This document shows positions 1-9,902 of a stretch of DNA of 64,000 bases, piece by piece. Each line of letters starts with the position of its first letter. Position 1 is the first letter of the stretch. The stretch comes from Alcaligenaceae bacterium (lineage in GTDB: Bacteria > Pseudomonadota > Gammaproteobacteria > Burkholderiales > Burkholderiaceae_B), in contig JACCER010000005.1 of the NCBI GenBank assembly GCA_013416445.1, forward strand, positions 62,001 to 126,000, given 5' to 3'. The translations under genes were made by a program, and so were the position numbers. Under the pieces are notes generated by a model, which did no database searches, had not been told where the DNA came from, and saw only the letters and a list, made by a program, of their open reading frames with translations.

Positions 1-195
1 TTTGTCGTCGGACAACAGACTGGGGTCTATGGTGATACGCTTGACATCGTGCCGGCAGGTCATGGACACCTTGACCAGACCGCCCCCCGAGCCGCCTTCA
101 ACAACGATGTCGGCAAGCGCGTCTTGCGCCTTTTTCATGTTTTCCTGCATTTGCTGCGCCTGGCGCATCAAACCGGCAATCTGACCTTTCATCAT
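1..195 (-). CDS. ybaB: YbaB/EbfC nucleoid-associated protein (3' part cut by window edge)
   Basis: The visible 65 residues start [20 protein letters not shown] and include the Gly-rich [11 protein letters not shown] stretch typical of the YbaB/EbfC family, small dimeric DNA-binding proteins that coat DNA. The start is an ATG at 195 with an AGGAAAG ribosome binding site just upstream. The C-terminal part lies beyond base 1. It sits 41 bp downstream of dnaX on the same strand; a dnaX-ybaB(-recR) order is common in proteobacteria and implies co-transcription. Identification is from the N-terminal half only, but the family signature is clear. Confidence 0.9.
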   Translation of the reverse strand, partial: MMKGQIAGLMRQAQQMQENMKKAQDALADIVVEGGSGGGLVKVSMTCRHDVKRITIDPSLLSDDK

Positions 196-236
196 GACTA
201 GCTTTCCTGAAGTAAAAGAGTAAGTAAAAACAGCGC

Positions 237-2195
237 CTAGGCGGCCCGATTCAAGGGTACGGCACTAATGGAGCCCGACACGACCTGAGCGCCGAATTCG
301 TTGATAAGTGTCAGCACAAAGGGGTCGGCCGCCACGGCTAGTTCGGCCTCTTGCTGGCGCACAACCTTCTGGGCCTGCTCGACAGCATGAGCGGTTTCGT
401 CGCCGGTGGCGCCGTATTCAACGCTCAGTTGCACCACAGTGCCAAAGTGTTCCGATAAAACCGTACACAGGCGTGCCTTTCCTGGGCTTTCCGCCAGCGT
501 GCGTATTGCCACGCGCAAATTGATTTGCTCGCCCTGCACGCCCAACCATTCACTTTGGCGTGCCAGTTCGGCGGCCAGCCCGGTGACGGGCAAGGTGGCA
601 GCCAATGCCGGCCAAGCCGACGCTGTCATATTGCGCAGGCGCGGCGACTTGGTTTTTTTGCGCTCGGGGGCAAACACGGGTGCAGCAAGCTCGACCACGC
701 TTTCCTGCATGCCATCGAGCATGTCGAAATCGGGATCGCCCATTTCTATTGGTTCGAACTGGCCTTCGTCGATGGCTGCAAATTCTTGTGTGTGCAAGGT
801 TTCGAAGTCATCGCCGTTATCGGCTACGTGCTTTGGCGGCTCGTCAAACTGGGGGGCTGGCTGTTGCACCACGACGAGGACGGGTTCGGGCTGCGAGACC
901 TCTTGCTGAGTCACAGCCACCGGTTCGTCTTCCCAGGCTGGCGTGTCGTTGGGCTGGACAGTGGCGGCAACAATGGGCTGAACCACTACTGCTACAGGCG
1001 GCTCTGGGGCAGCGACAACCGCGGCGGCCTCGGCAACGACTGGGGCGGCCGGATGTGATGCTTCAGGCCCTTCCGATGGCGCAGGCGGCGGGCTGACAGG
1101 TGTCAGGGAACCTGGCGGCACCAGCGCCAACATGCGCAGGCAAGCCATGACAAAGCCTGCATATTCGTCAGGCGCCAAAGACAGTTCCTGGCGGCTATGC
1201 ACCGCCACGGAATAAAACAACTGGGTCTGGTCAGGATGCAGGCCGGCGGCCAGTTGCACGATATCTTCGGCCTGAGGGTCATCGGCGGGTATGGTGCCGG
1301 GAATGCGCTGCTGTATGGCAACCCGCGACAGCAACACAGCCAGGTCGGCCAGAGCGCCGGAATACGACAGGCCGCGCGCGGCGAGTTCATCAGCCACGCG
1401 CAAAACCTGGCTTGCATCACCAACAGACAAGGCCTGCAGCAAGGAAACCAGATGGCGGTGGTCGATGGTGCCCAGCATGCCTTGCACGGCTTCGGTGGTG
1501 AGATGGCCGGCGCTGTAAGCAATGGCCTGGTCGGTCAGCGAAAGGGCATCGCGCATAGACCCCGAGGCAGCTTGCGCCAACAGGCGCAGCGCGGGGGTTT
1601 CGAACTGCATGCTTTCGTGGCCCAGCACCTCTTGCAGATGCGCAACGATGGCTTCCGCCGTCATTTGCTTGAGATTGAACTGCAGGCAGCGCGACAAGAC
1701 CGTTACGGGTATTTTCTGTGGGTCGGTGGTGGCCAGAATGAACTTGACATGTGGCGGCGGTTCTTCCAGCGTTTTAAGCATGGCATTGAACGCATGCCCG
1801 GTCAGCATGTGGACTTCGTCGATCATGTAGACCTTGAAGCGACCGCTGCTTGGCGCGTACACCGCCTGTTCAAGCAGTTGGGTCATTTCTTCGACGCCCC
1901 GGTTCGAGGCGGCATCGAGTTCGACGTAGTCGACAAAGCGGCCGCTATCGATTTCGGTACAGGCGCGGCAGACACCGCAAGGTGTGGCGGTAATACCGGT
2001 TTCGCAGTTAAGCGATTTGGCCAATATGCGAGAAAGCGTTGTCTTGCCCACGCCGCGTGTACCTGTGAACAGCCAGGCATGATGCAGGCGCTGGGTAGAC
2101 AAGGCGTGCGTCAGGGCCCGGACCACGTGATCCTGGCCGATGAGAGTATCAAACGAACGTGGCCGCCATTTACGCGCCAGAACCAGATAAGTCAT
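237..2195 (-). CDS. dnaX: DNA polymerase III subunits gamma/tau
   Basis: This is the clamp-loader ATPase of the replicative DNA polymerase, 652 aa, close to the length of full-length tau. Visible are the Walker A motif GTRGVGKT (residues 45-52), four zinc-binding cysteines (C64, C73, C76, C79), the DEVHML Walker B region and the SRC sensor ([10 protein letters not shown]). A Pro/Val/Ala-rich linker (roughly 365-510) leads to the polymerase-binding C-terminal domain. A run of seven A on the coding strand (653-659) falls at the end of the linker and could allow slippage to a shorter gamma-like product (see findings). It lies between the SRP RNA upstream and ybaB downstream. Confidence 0.97.
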   Translation of the reverse strand: MTYLVLARKWRPRSFDTLIGQDHVVRALTHALSTQRLHHAWLFTGTRGVGKTTLSRILAKSLNCETGITATPCGVCRACTEIDSGRFVDYVELDAASNRGVEEMTQLLEQAVYAPSSGRFKVYMIDEVHMLTGHAFNAMLKTLEEPPPHVKFILATTDPQKIPVTVLSRCLQFNLKQMTAEAIVAHLQEVLGHESMQFETPALRLLAQAASGSMRDALSLTDQAIAYSAGHLTTEAVQGMLGTIDHRHLVSLLQALSVGDASQVLRVADELAARGLSYSGALADLAVLLSRVAIQQRIPGTIPADDPQAEDIVQLAAGLHPDQTQLFYSVAVHSRQELSLAPDEYAGFVMACLRMLALVPPGSLTPVSPPPAPSEGPEASHPAAPVVAEAAAVVAAPEPPVAVVVQPIVAATVQPNDTPAWEDEPVAVTQQEVSQPEPVLVVVQQPAPQFDEPPKHVADNGDDFETLHTQEFAAIDEGQFEPIEMGDPDFDMLDGMQESVVELAAPVFAPERKKTKSPRLRNMTASAWPALAATLPVTGLAAELARQSEWLGVQGEQINLRVAIRTLAESPGKARLCTVLSEHFGTVVQLSVEYGATGDETAHAVEQAQKVVRQQEAELAVAADPFVLTLINEFGAQVVSGSISAVPLNRAA

Positions 2196-2296
2196 GCAGG
2201 GGGCTTAAAGCAGGAAGCTATCAATCGATAAACGAAAAGTGTACCGGATTAGACGCGGGCTTGGGGTATTTGCGGGAATAAACAGAAAAACAAAGA

Positions 2297-2392
2297 GGCG
2301 AGCCTGACTTCGGCACTGATTCTAAACGACTATGGCTGCTTCGTTCCCGACCTGACCAGTTTCACCGCCGAACCATGCGAAGGGGCCCGCCA
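2297..2392 (-). ncRNA. ffs: 4.5S signal recognition particle RNA
   Basis: On the minus strand this segment carries the conserved SRP RNA S-domain: GGTCAGGTCGGGAACGAAGC followed by AGCC, which is the asymmetric loop and GNAR tetraloop region bound by Ffh. The ends pair as a closing stem, GGCGGGCC (5' end, near 2392) with GGCTCGCC (near 2297). A T-rich run (2281-2296) then looks like an intrinsic terminator. The RNA is about 96 nt, a normal size for the short bacterial 4.5S form. It sits between the addA-like gene and dnaX, where betaproteobacteria often carry it. The ends are estimated from pairing and could be off by a few bases. Confidence 0.92.
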
Positions 2393-2419
2393 AGAAAGAG
2401 TTTAACAGGGTTTTGCCTT

Positions 2420-5400
2420 TCAGTAATCGACCCACACATCGGCGCGCGGAAAGTACAGTGCGCCGCGCGCCGGACGCCCATCGAGCGCGCTGACATGAGC
2501 GCAATAACGTCCGATCTGTTCACTGTAGCGTGCGCGCATGCGTTCGGCAAATACGGCATGAGGCTCGCCGTCATGCGGAACACCGGTTTTGTAATCGACC
2601 ACCAGCCAGTCTTGCTCCTGGAAAATAGCCAAGTCTATGACCGAGACACGTCCGCTGACATCCAGCAGCGACCATTCCCGGTGCGCGCGCGCTGCCCTCA
2701 GCAGCCACTGACCTTTCGGGCTGACCAAGGTAGCGGCGAGAGTATCGCGCAACACCTGAGCTGCAGCATCGACTGCGGCGCCAGCCAACCCGGCCCGGCT
2801 CAGTTGCTTGCGAAATACCGGCATGCTGCTGTCTACCCGCTCGATTGACCACGCGTCTACCCCCTCTTTGCCTATGCGCTCGAGCCAGGCATGGGCCACG
2901 GTTCCCGTCATGCTCTCGTGCCCGGCATCGGGCCTCCAGGCCCAGGCGCCAGCCTGGCGCACGCCCTTGTACGGCGCGAGCACAGTCGGCAGGGACTGTT
3001 CAGTCATGCGCACCAGCAAACGCGCCTGGCTGCCCGTACCGGATGACCTTCCGGGATGTTCCACAATCAAATCTGCCATGTCGGGAATCTGGGGCGGCGG
3101 CATCTGATCCCACAAACGCGCCAGCAAAGACGAGGCTTCCGGCTTTTTTATGGTGAATGGATCAGTGAGTTCCAGAACCCCGATCAAATGCAGTTGCTGG
3201 CGGGCGCGAGTCAGGGCCACATAAAGCAGGCGGTCGGCTTCGTAGGCGGCGCGCTTTTTCTCGCGCTCGGCCAGATACACCGATACCGGATCATGCTCGT
3301 CGGAGGTTCTGTGCTTGATGGGGCCCAGCAACAGCTCGCCACCGCTATGTTCAAACCGCAGCAAGGGGGAGGTATCGCCCTTGGCGCGCCGATGCAAGCC
3401 GGCAAGGATCACGGTTTCAAACTCCAGCCCCTTGGACTTGTGTATGGTCATGACCTCGACCGCGCGGCCACTGCTGTTGGGCGCGGCATATAACTTGGCC
3501 AGCTTGTCATCGAGTTCGACCGGGTTCAGCTTGCCATAGGGAGCCAGGTCTTCGACCAGCCTGAACAGGCGCTCGGCATCGGCTGCGTCACTGGCGCTGC
3601 GGTATACGGCGGGGCCACCCAGGCGCTGCCAGCAGCTTTCCAGCCAAGCAGCAAAAGGAATGGCGCCCGACGCATTGCTGCCATCCAGCAACACGGCTGC
3701 CGCGTGTCGCAGGCGTTTGGCTTCGGTATCTGGCAAATGGACCATGCCTTTGGCGTCTTGCCCCAGCCATTGAGCCAGCAGCAAAGGTATGCTCGAACGC
3801 AAGTCTGATCCGCACAAAGCATGCAGGCTATCAAGCGTCAGGCCACACAAAGGCGAACGCAGCACCGAGAGCCAGGCCAGCCGGTCGGCCGGGTGCGACA
3901 GCGCACGCGCCAATTGCGCCAGGTCTATCACCACCTGACGCGACTGCAGCGACACCAGTTCAACGGCGCGGCAGGGTATGTTTTGCTGAGCCAAGCGATG
4001 CACGATGCCGTCCAGGTGGGTACGGGCCCGTACCAGTATCGCCACTGGGTGCTCGCTGTCGGGATTACGCAGCAAAGCCTCTTTGGCAAGCTGTATGGCA
4101 ATGGATTCCGCCGTCGCAGCAAGTGCTCCCGCCTCGTCGGCCTGCTTGTCGTCTTTGACAGTCCACACAGGATGGAACTCTACTCCCACACCCTCGACGC
4201 CCTCGTTGAAGGCGACGGCATCGGTATAGCGTATGGCTCCCAGGCCGGGATGATCTTCCTTGGGAAAAATAGGCCGACAGGTTTTATTTACCCATTCAAC
4301 CAAGTTGGCCTGTGAACGGAAGTTATCCTTGAGTTCAAGGGCGGTCAGCTTGACCTCCCCCAGCCCATGCTCTTTGACGGTCAGGAACAGGCCGACTTCC
4401 GCCTTGCGAAAGCGATAGATGGACTGCATGGGATCGCCCACCAGGAACAGAGTGCGGCCATCGTCTGGCATCCAGCCTGAAGTCAGGCGTTCCAGTAACT
4501 GGATTTGCGACAAGCTGGTGTCCTGGAACTCATCGACCAGCAAATGACGAATGGCGGTGTCAAGCACCAGCAACAGGTCACTGGGGTCGTCGGCCCGACC
4601 CAAGGCATCCAGGGCGCGTCTTGAGATTTCAGTGAAATCAACTTCGGCGGCTTCGCTAAAGCACACATTGAGCTGGGCGGCGGCGAGCCACAAGACCTCG
4701 ATCAGGACACGCAAGATGTCTTGCTGTTCATCGGTATAGCCTTCGGAGGGCGCACTGCGAACATCGGCAAGGGCTGCAACCCACGGTTCGTCCCCGGATA
4801 TCCCCTTCAACCAGGCGACAAAATCGTCTTTATAGTCGGACTTGGGTTCAAAGCCCTGGCTGATAGTGACTGTCTTTCTGGGCTTGTTGTCTTTAGTCAG
4901 CAACATGCCCGCCAGTGCCTGCCACTGCGCCAGCCCCGACATATCGGTATCAAAGGCCTCGCCCTGCCAGGGTTCCAGTATGGCCCAGTCTGTCGATACG
5001 CCCTTGTCGGCCAGCACACTGGCTGCTCGCGATACCAGCGGCGCCAACGTGCTGGACCAGCCTGGCGGCATGGACTCGGCCAGGTTTTCCAGGTCAGTTT
5101 CAACCGCCTTGTCGAGATTTTCCAGCAATTGGTCAATGTCGCTGCCCGGAGCCAGCAGCGGCAACCAGTGATCGCGGCTTGCCAGCATGCTGGCAAGCAA
5201 ACCCAGCGCGCTTTGCCGGTTGACGTCCAGGTGTGAAATGAAGCGAGCAACAGAGTCATTGTCGTCGGCCATGGCCAGTGTCGCCCGGGCGGCGGCCTCG
5301 TAGTGCTCGCTGGCATTGTCGGCGATGGCGGGCAAGCCGCCCAGCGCGCTTAGCCACGGCATGGCGCGCACCAGATAGGTGCTGAATGAATCGATAGTGC

Positions 5401-5752
5401 GTATGCCCAGACGAGCCGGATATTGCAGCAGATTCCAGCCCAATTCATCGTTGCGCTGCATTGCCTTTTGCGCCAGTTGCCAGCTACGCTTTTTGTAGGC
5501 TTCCGGTGGGCAGGAGCCAAGGCCCGCAGCCAGCTTGCTTAATACCCGAGCATGCATTTCCGAGGCCGCTTTACGTGTAAAAGTAATGGCTACGATCTCT
5601 TCGGGCCGATTCACGGTTGCCAGCAAGGCCAGGATTCTATCGGTGAGCAGTTCGGTTTTCCCGGAACCTGCCGGGGCCTGAATGATGAACGAGCGGGCCG
5701 GGTCAATCGCGGCGGCGCGAACAGCGCTGTCACTGGGTAACTTAATCGACAC
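2420..5752 (-). CDS. addA: AddA-like UvrD-family helicase/exonuclease
   Basis: A 1110-aa superfamily 1 helicase with a C-terminal nuclease domain, the RecB/AddA architecture used in double-strand break repair. Helicase motifs appear in order: APAGSGKT (26-33, motif I), AITFTRKAASEM (Ia), VDEFQDTS near residue 405 (II), FLVGDPMQSIYRFR (III), MTIHKSKGLEFE (V) and LLYVALTRAR (VI). Near residue 1050, VIDLAIF followed by VVDYKTG is the PD-(D/E)XK nuclease core. The start overlaps the end of the addB-like gene by 11 bp, so the two are translationally coupled. This lineage uses AddAB-type enzymes widely; I saw no recBCD genes here. Confidence 0.9.
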   Translation of the reverse strand: MSIKLPSDSAVRAAAIDPARSFIIQAPAGSGKTELLTDRILALLATVNRPEEIVAITFTRKAASEMHARVLSKLAAGLGSCPPEAYKKRSWQLAQKAMQRNDELGWNLLQYPARLGIRTIDSFSTYLVRAMPWLSALGGLPAIADNASEHYEAAARATLAMADDNDSVARFISHLDVNRQSALGLLASMLASRDHWLPLLAPGSDIDQLLENLDKAVETDLENLAESMPPGWSSTLAPLVSRAASVLADKGVSTDWAILEPWQGEAFDTDMSGLAQWQALAGMLLTKDNKPRKTVTISQGFEPKSDYKDDFVAWLKGISGDEPWVAALADVRSAPSEGYTDEQQDILRVLIEVLWLAAAQLNVCFSEAAEVDFTEISRRALDALGRADDPSDLLLVLDTAIRHLLVDEFQDTSLSQIQLLERLTSGWMPDDGRTLFLVGDPMQSIYRFRKAEVGLFLTVKEHGLGEVKLTALELKDNFRSQANLVEWVNKTCRPIFPKEDHPGLGAIRYTDAVAFNEGVEGVGVEFHPVWTVKDDKQADEAGALAATAESIAIQLAKEALLRNPDSEHPVAILVRARTHLDGIVHRLAQQNIPCRAVELVSLQSRQVVIDLAQLARALSHPADRLAWLSVLRSPLCGLTLDSLHALCGSDLRSSIPLLLAQWLGQDAKGMVHLPDTEAKRLRHAAAVLLDGSNASGAIPFAAWLESCWQRLGGPAVYRSASDAADAERLFRLVEDLAPYGKLNPVELDDKLAKLYAAPNSSGRAVEVMTIHKSKGLEFETVILAGLHRRAKGDTSPLLRFEHSGGELLLGPIKHRTSDEHDPVSVYLAEREKKRAAYEADRLLYVALTRARQQLHLIGVLELTDPFTIKKPEASSLLARLWDQMPPPQIPDMADLIVEHPGRSSGTGSQARLLVRMTEQSLPTVLAPYKGVRQAGAWAWRPDAGHESMTGTVAHAWLERIGKEGVDAWSIERVDSSMPVFRKQLSRAGLAGAAVDAAAQVLRDTLAATLVSPKGQWLLRAARAHREWSLLDVSGRVSVIDLAIFQEQDWLVVDYKTGVPHDGEPHAVFAERMRARYSEQIGRYCAHVSALDGRPARGALYFPRADVWVDY

Positions 5753-8411
5753 GCTGGTATTCCTCGGTTAAACGTAAAAAGGGCAAGACGTCGCAATAGC
5801 GGATGTCGTCGACGCGAAGGCTGGCGTTGCGCGCCACGCCCTCGGCATATTCCTGCGCCAAGCCTTCTATGGTGTGGCGCCACTCGGCCATCAGGCCGTT
5901 CCAGTCATACGCGGCAAAGGCAGGCCACTCTTGCAAAGTCGACAGGCCAGGCAAACCGTAATCGCCGTCGACCAGGCCCCTGACCTTGGTATCGCGGGCA
6001 TGCAGGCGCGCCAGCACCAAGGCGGCCACCGCCTCGTCTTCGCCAACCAGCACGGCGGCGTAAAACGGCAATTGCAAACCCACCGGGCGCGGGCGCATCC
6101 AGTCGGCGCGCGGATTGGCGTCACTGTCGCCGGCTTTGTAATCGATCACGGCCAGGCGGCCATCGCCAAGCTGATCAATACGATCCAGACGCAAGCTGAG
6201 TTCCAGCGGGCCGTGCGACCACAAGTATTCTTGCTCGACATCGCGAATACGGAAAGCCTGCCGCGCCATTTCCAGCGCCAGCCAGTCATGCAGGACCTGC
6301 ACGGCGCGCGCGCTTTCCAGGCTGCGCAAGGCCTCGCCATAATCCTGCAAACATTCGTCGGCGGCCTGATGCACAAGCTGCTCCAGCAAGCCCCGCAGGC
6401 CGCCACCGTCGTGCAGATCCTGCAAGCCCTGCTGGTCGGGCAGGCGCCGCCACACCAGCTCTATAGCCTTGTGCAAAAACACCCCACGCGCATTCTGGTC
6501 TGATACATCGGCATAATCAAGCAGTTGGCTGGCGCCCAGGCGGTATTTGACAAAGGCCCACAAGGGGTTGCGCGCCTGGGTGTCGATAACGCCTATGCCG
6601 CCGCGCGTCTTGGTGCCTGCCTGCAAAGCCGGGCCTGATTCATCGGACAAGTATTCCAGCACGCACACCTGGGGCGCAAGCGCTTGCATGACTATGTCGA
6701 ACACATCAAGCGTTGCAATAAAAGGGCTGGGCCGCAATTCGGTTTCGCCTTCGTGCTGGGCGTGGCTGAGCAAGACCTCGGGCGCGCAAGACAGCAATGC
6801 ATCGTACATGCCACGAGCCCAAAGCAGTTCCCTTTCTGGCGTAGCTCTGGGCGCGTTGGCCAGGCGCAGCGCCGCCAGGGGGATAAAAGGATTTGGCTTG
6901 GGAACAGCGGGCAAGACCGTATCGGTCAGGCCCAGCACCCATATGCCGTCCCAGTGCCCGCCCTCCGATTCCAGGAAGCCCAGCACATCAAGCCTGGCAC
7001 TAGGATCACGCTGTGGCTGAAATGGTGTTTCATGCGCCAGGCGAGCCAGCATACCCACCGCCGCCGAAAAACCCACCATGCCAGCCACTGGCGACTGTCT
7101 GGCCAGGCGGTCAAGCAGGCTGTCGAAAGCTTCTACGGTTTGAAAGGCATGACTGTCCAGCCCTGCCTGACCAGGAAAGCCCAGCGCCTGCAGCCATAGC
7201 CTGAAACGGCCAGACCAAATGTCGACACTTGCCGTGCCGGTTTGGCCGGCCCAGGCGCTTTCACATTGCCGCCACGCGACGCCAAGCTCGGGCGCGTGCT
7301 GATCCAGCAAACGGGCAAAATCAGCCTGTGGCACCCTGACCGTGGCCTGCCTGCGCCAATAAGCGTCCAGTGTTGCCCGCCCAGAGACTTCCTGGATATC
7401 GCCGGCACAGCCACCTGCCAGCAAAGCCTGGCCCAAATCGGCGGGCTCGGCATATTTTCTTTGCGCAAACAACGCCATGATGCGCAACCAGGCCAGCGCG
7501 GCACGCACCAGGGGCCAGTCGGACAAGGACCTGGCTACGGCAACGTTGTAAGGAACTGGCCTGCCATGTTCGTCCTGCCCCAGCGCCGCCCGCAAGCAGC
7601 GATGCGCCATGGCGGCATCGGCTTCAAGGCTTGCCGCCACAATGGCATAGCGCCCCTGGGGATGCTGAACCAGCTTGCCAGCGGCCCACTGCGCCGCCAT
7701 GCGCCATTCTTGATCAGGATCGGGCGCAATGACTCGTTTTGCGTCATCGGCGCCCTGCCGCGTGGATTCCAGCGACAGCACCTGCACGCCCTGCTCTTGC
7801 ATGGCCTTGAGCAAGCTGAAGAATCGGGGCGACAGTTCATTGAAGCCAGCCAGCACCAGCGTGGAAAAAGGCAGTTCAAGCAAACCACCCTGGATGGCGG
7901 TGTATATGGTCTGGTACGCCAGGTTGGCGTCTTCCAGGTCCATCTCCGAGAGCACGGCCCGGTAGCGCTCGCGCCAGACCATGAAGCGCTGATAATCACC
8001 GGTTTCAACTTCGGAGGGCACCGTGATTTGCCACTCGTCCAGTAACTGATCGGCCTGCGCAGCCAACCGTGAGGCCTGGGCGACATCCAGCAACACGTGG
8101 TCGGACTCCAGTTCGGTAATGACGCGCTGCCACAGCAACTGCGACCCAAACGCATCGATCGTGTACGAGGCCAGGTCGGCCTGCGGAACAAACGACAACT
8201 GATCAGCGGCCTGCACCAGCCAGGCCGACAAGGGAATGATGTCGGGCACAGCCATGACGCGCCGCGTTTCGCTCAGGCTGGCTGACAATTCGCCCAATAT
8301 GCGGCGAGCGTGCCGATTATTGACCGTTAGAATCAAGCTTGCATCGGTATGCAAATCGGAAAGACCATCCAGGCCTACAGATGCGAAAGTATCTATCATG
8401 GTTCCCAACAC
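5742..8411 (-). CDS. addB: AddB-like PD-(D/E)XK nuclease, AddAB partner
   Basis: An 889-aa protein with no recognisable Walker A motif in its N-terminal helicase-like half (it begins with LILTVNNRHARRIL instead). A C-terminal RecB-type nuclease core, LAVIDYKAGDSD, lies near residue 755, with the downstream QLPFYA motif. This matches AddB subunits, which keep a degenerate helicase fold for Chi/DNA recognition and add a second nuclease. It is upstream of and overlapping addA. I did not see the clear four-cysteine iron-sulfur signature known from Bacillus AddB. An ATG four codons downstream (8399) is an alternative start. Confidence 0.85.
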   Translation of the reverse strand: MLGTMIDTFASVGLDGLSDLHTDASLILTVNNRHARRILGELSASLSETRRVMAVPDIIPLSAWLVQAADQLSFVPQADLASYTIDAFGSQLLWQRVITELESDHVLLDVAQASRLAAQADQLLDEWQITVPSEVETGDYQRFMVWRERYRAVLSEMDLEDANLAYQTIYTAIQGGLLELPFSTLVLAGFNELSPRFFSLLKAMQEQGVQVLSLESTRQGADDAKRVIAPDPDQEWRMAAQWAAGKLVQHPQGRYAIVAASLEADAAMAHRCLRAALGQDEHGRPVPYNVAVARSLSDWPLVRAALAWLRIMALFAQRKYAEPADLGQALLAGGCAGDIQEVSGRATLDAYWRRQATVRVPQADFARLLDQHAPELGVAWRQCESAWAGQTGTASVDIWSGRFRLWLQALGFPGQAGLDSHAFQTVEAFDSLLDRLARQSPVAGMVGFSAAVGMLARLAHETPFQPQRDPSARLDVLGFLESEGGHWDGIWVLGLTDTVLPAVPKPNPFIPLAALRLANAPRATPERELLWARGMYDALLSCAPEVLLSHAQHEGETELRPSPFIATLDVFDIVMQALAPQVCVLEYLSDESGPALQAGTKTRGGIGVIDTQARNPLWAFVKYRLGASQLLDYADVSDQNARGVFLHKAIELVWRRLPDQQGLQDLHDGGGLRGLLEQLVHQAADECLQDYGEALRSLESARAVQVLHDWLALEMARQAFRIRDVEQEYLWSHGPLELSLRLDRIDQLGDGRLAVIDYKAGDSDANPRADWMRPRPVGLQLPFYAAVLVGEDEAVAALVLARLHARDTKVRGLVDGDYGLPGLSTLQEWPAFAAYDWNGLMAEWRHTIEGLAQEYAEGVARNASLRVDDIRYCDVLPFLRLTEEYQRVD

Positions 8412-8490
8412 AACCAGGCTAAAACAAGAGTCTCATTCTAACTGTACAGGGCAGCCTGTGCGCTTGGCATTTTTGCCGCGGTCGTGTTGC

Positions 8491-8526
8491 CGGATTACGC
8501 ACTGCGCGCCCATCCGACCTACGAAA
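8491..8526. repeat. REP-like intergenic palindromic element, copy 1
   Basis: An imperfect palindrome beginning CGGATTACGC and ending ATCCGACC, followed by TACGAAA. It is one of about ten copies in the window (others near 31185, 34817, 49776, 49853, 50778, 50831, 55395, 59261 and 63068). Here it lies between addB and modE, which is why the ATG after it (8565) is preferred as the modE start. Confidence 0.85.
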
Positions 8527-8564
8527 CCCTCAAAGCAAGCGCCATTCCCGATTACACTAGCAGT

Positions 8565-9389
8565 ATGCCAACATCCACTCACCCCGTTCCCCCGCCAGTG
8601 GAAGTCACTGGCTCTATCTCGTTACGCTCGGGGCAGCAAAACTGGGGCAGCCAACGACGCATGGCCTTGCTGCAAGCCATAGGCGACGCCGGGTCCATCA
8701 GCGCCGCAGCCAGGCAAATAGGCCTTAGCTACAAAGCGGCATGGGATGCCGTGGACACCATGAATAATCTGGCTGGCGAGCCCCTGGTGCTACGCTCGAC
8801 GGGCGGCCAGCGTGGCGGCGGAGCCACCCTGACGCCCAGGGCTCAAGAACTGCTGCAGCTTTATCAGGCGCTGAACCAAGAGCATCAGCGCTTCATGACC
8901 CAACTGGCCAAGGCCAGCGCCCCATCGGCCCGCAACCTCGAACTTATCCAGCACATGATGATACAAACTTCTGCACGCAACAAACTGCTGGGCGTGGTCG
9001 ATCACATCAAGCCCGGCGCAGTCAATGATGAGGTCATCATAGATATAGGTGACGACCTGCAAATAGTCGCCACCATCACCAAGGAAAGTGTGCAAAATCT
9101 TGACCTGCATCCGGGCAAGCGCGCACTGGCTTTCATCAAGGCCTCGTCGGTCATCGTAGGCGCATCAGGGGGCACGCTTAAATTATCGGCGCGCAATCAG
9201 TTGCCGGGACACATCAGCCGTATCGTTACCGGAGCCGTGAGCGCCGAAGTCAGCATTACATTGCCAGCCGGACAGGTCATTGCGGCCATGCTCAGCCAGG
9301 AAAGCCTGGCAGCCATGGGCCTGCAAGAAGAACAGGCTGTTTACGCCATTTTCAAGGCATCCAGCGTCATGCTGGGCGTGCTCGATTAA
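8565..9389 (+). CDS. modE: ModE-family molybdate-responsive transcriptional regulator
   Basis: The 274-aa product has an N-terminal winged helix-turn-helix (AIGDAGSISAAARQIGLSYK, then AAWDAVDTMNNL) with the downstream wing RGGGATLTPRAQELL. Two Mop/TOBE domains follow (TSARNKLLGVV... and LSARNQLPGHI..., each ending FIKASSV or FKASSV), which bind molybdate. This is the E. coli ModE layout (262 aa). A longer reading from 8484 would translate the REP-like element, so the ATG at 8565 is chosen, although no strong ribosome binding site precedes it. It probably represses modABC through the operator upstream of modA. Confidence 0.93.
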   Translation: MPTSTHPVPPPVEVTGSISLRSGQQNWGSQRRMALLQAIGDAGSISAAARQIGLSYKAAWDAVDTMNNLAGEPLVLRSTGGQRGGGATLTPRAQELLQLYQALNQEHQRFMTQLAKASAPSARNLELIQHMMIQTSARNKLLGVVDHIKPGAVNDEVIIDIGDDLQIVATITKESVQNLDLHPGKRALAFIKASSVIVGASGGTLKLSARNQLPGHISRIVTGAVSAEVSITLPAGQVIAAMLSQESLAAMGLQEEQAVYAIFKASSVMLGVLD

Positions 9390-9479
9390 AACGTTTCTTA
9401 ATTTGGCCGTTAAAAAACGAACCGTATTCGTAGGTGCTGATTTATTCCGTTTCTAGCGCATTTTCGGTTTACAGTATTT

Positions 9480-9610
9480 GGTGACGTTGTCGGTTTCTTG
9501 TGACGTTGTCGGTTCCTTATGACGTTGTCCGGTTCTTTATTACGTTGTATGGTTCTTATGACGTTGTATGGCACTTAGTGATGCTGTCCGGTTCTTATGA
9601 CGTTGTCCGG
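9480..9610. repeat. Seven-unit array of 19-20-bp imperfect tandem repeats
   Basis: Units related to GTTGTCCGGTTCTTATGAC start at about 9486, 9505, 9524, 9544, 9563, 9583 and 9602. The last unit merges into the left arm of the adjacent inverted repeat. Similar units occur at 58060-58142. Such arrays resemble transposase-binding sites at ends of IS21- or Tn7-like elements, but no transposase is visible. Confidence 0.8.
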
Positions 9611-9784
9611 GGTGGGTGAAGCTCAGTGCGGCACGGCGTGCTTGTTTCCGCGTCTGCCTCGTACAGCCGGGCGTCGGCCGAACTCGCTGCGCTCAAACAA
9701 CGGCCGACGACACCCCCCGGCTTCCCTTCGTCAGCACGCGGCGCACGCCTACCGCCGCACTGAGCTTCACCCACCCCGGACAAC
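9602..9784. repeat. Perfect 31-bp inverted repeat enclosing 121 bp
   Basis: The left arm at 9602-9632 and the right arm at 9754-9784 are exact reverse complements over 31 bp. The ends are GTTGTCCGGGG and CCCCGGACAAC. No target-site duplication is evident at the borders (ATGAC before, TGCGC after). It could be a MITE-like element or an RNA hairpin; the interior has no coding potential. Confidence 0.85.
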
Positions 9785-9902
9785 TGCGCAATAGGAAACT
9801 TGACCGGCCTAACGGTCTAGTGGCCTAGTGACCTGAGCAGCTGGTTTTATTGGCACTGCTGGTTAGTGAGGAGTAGGCTAGTCCAAACCTCGTTGATGCA
9901 AA

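Noticed and set aside
1197-2231. A 344-aa frame antisense to dnaX.
   Set aside because: It is the complement of an unmistakable conserved gene in GC-rich DNA; such shadow frames are common.
9391-9416. A hairpin CGTTTCTTAA/TTAAAAAACG after modE as a terminator.
   Set aside because: The stem is A/T-rich with a mismatch and lacks a proper T-run; too weak to annotate.
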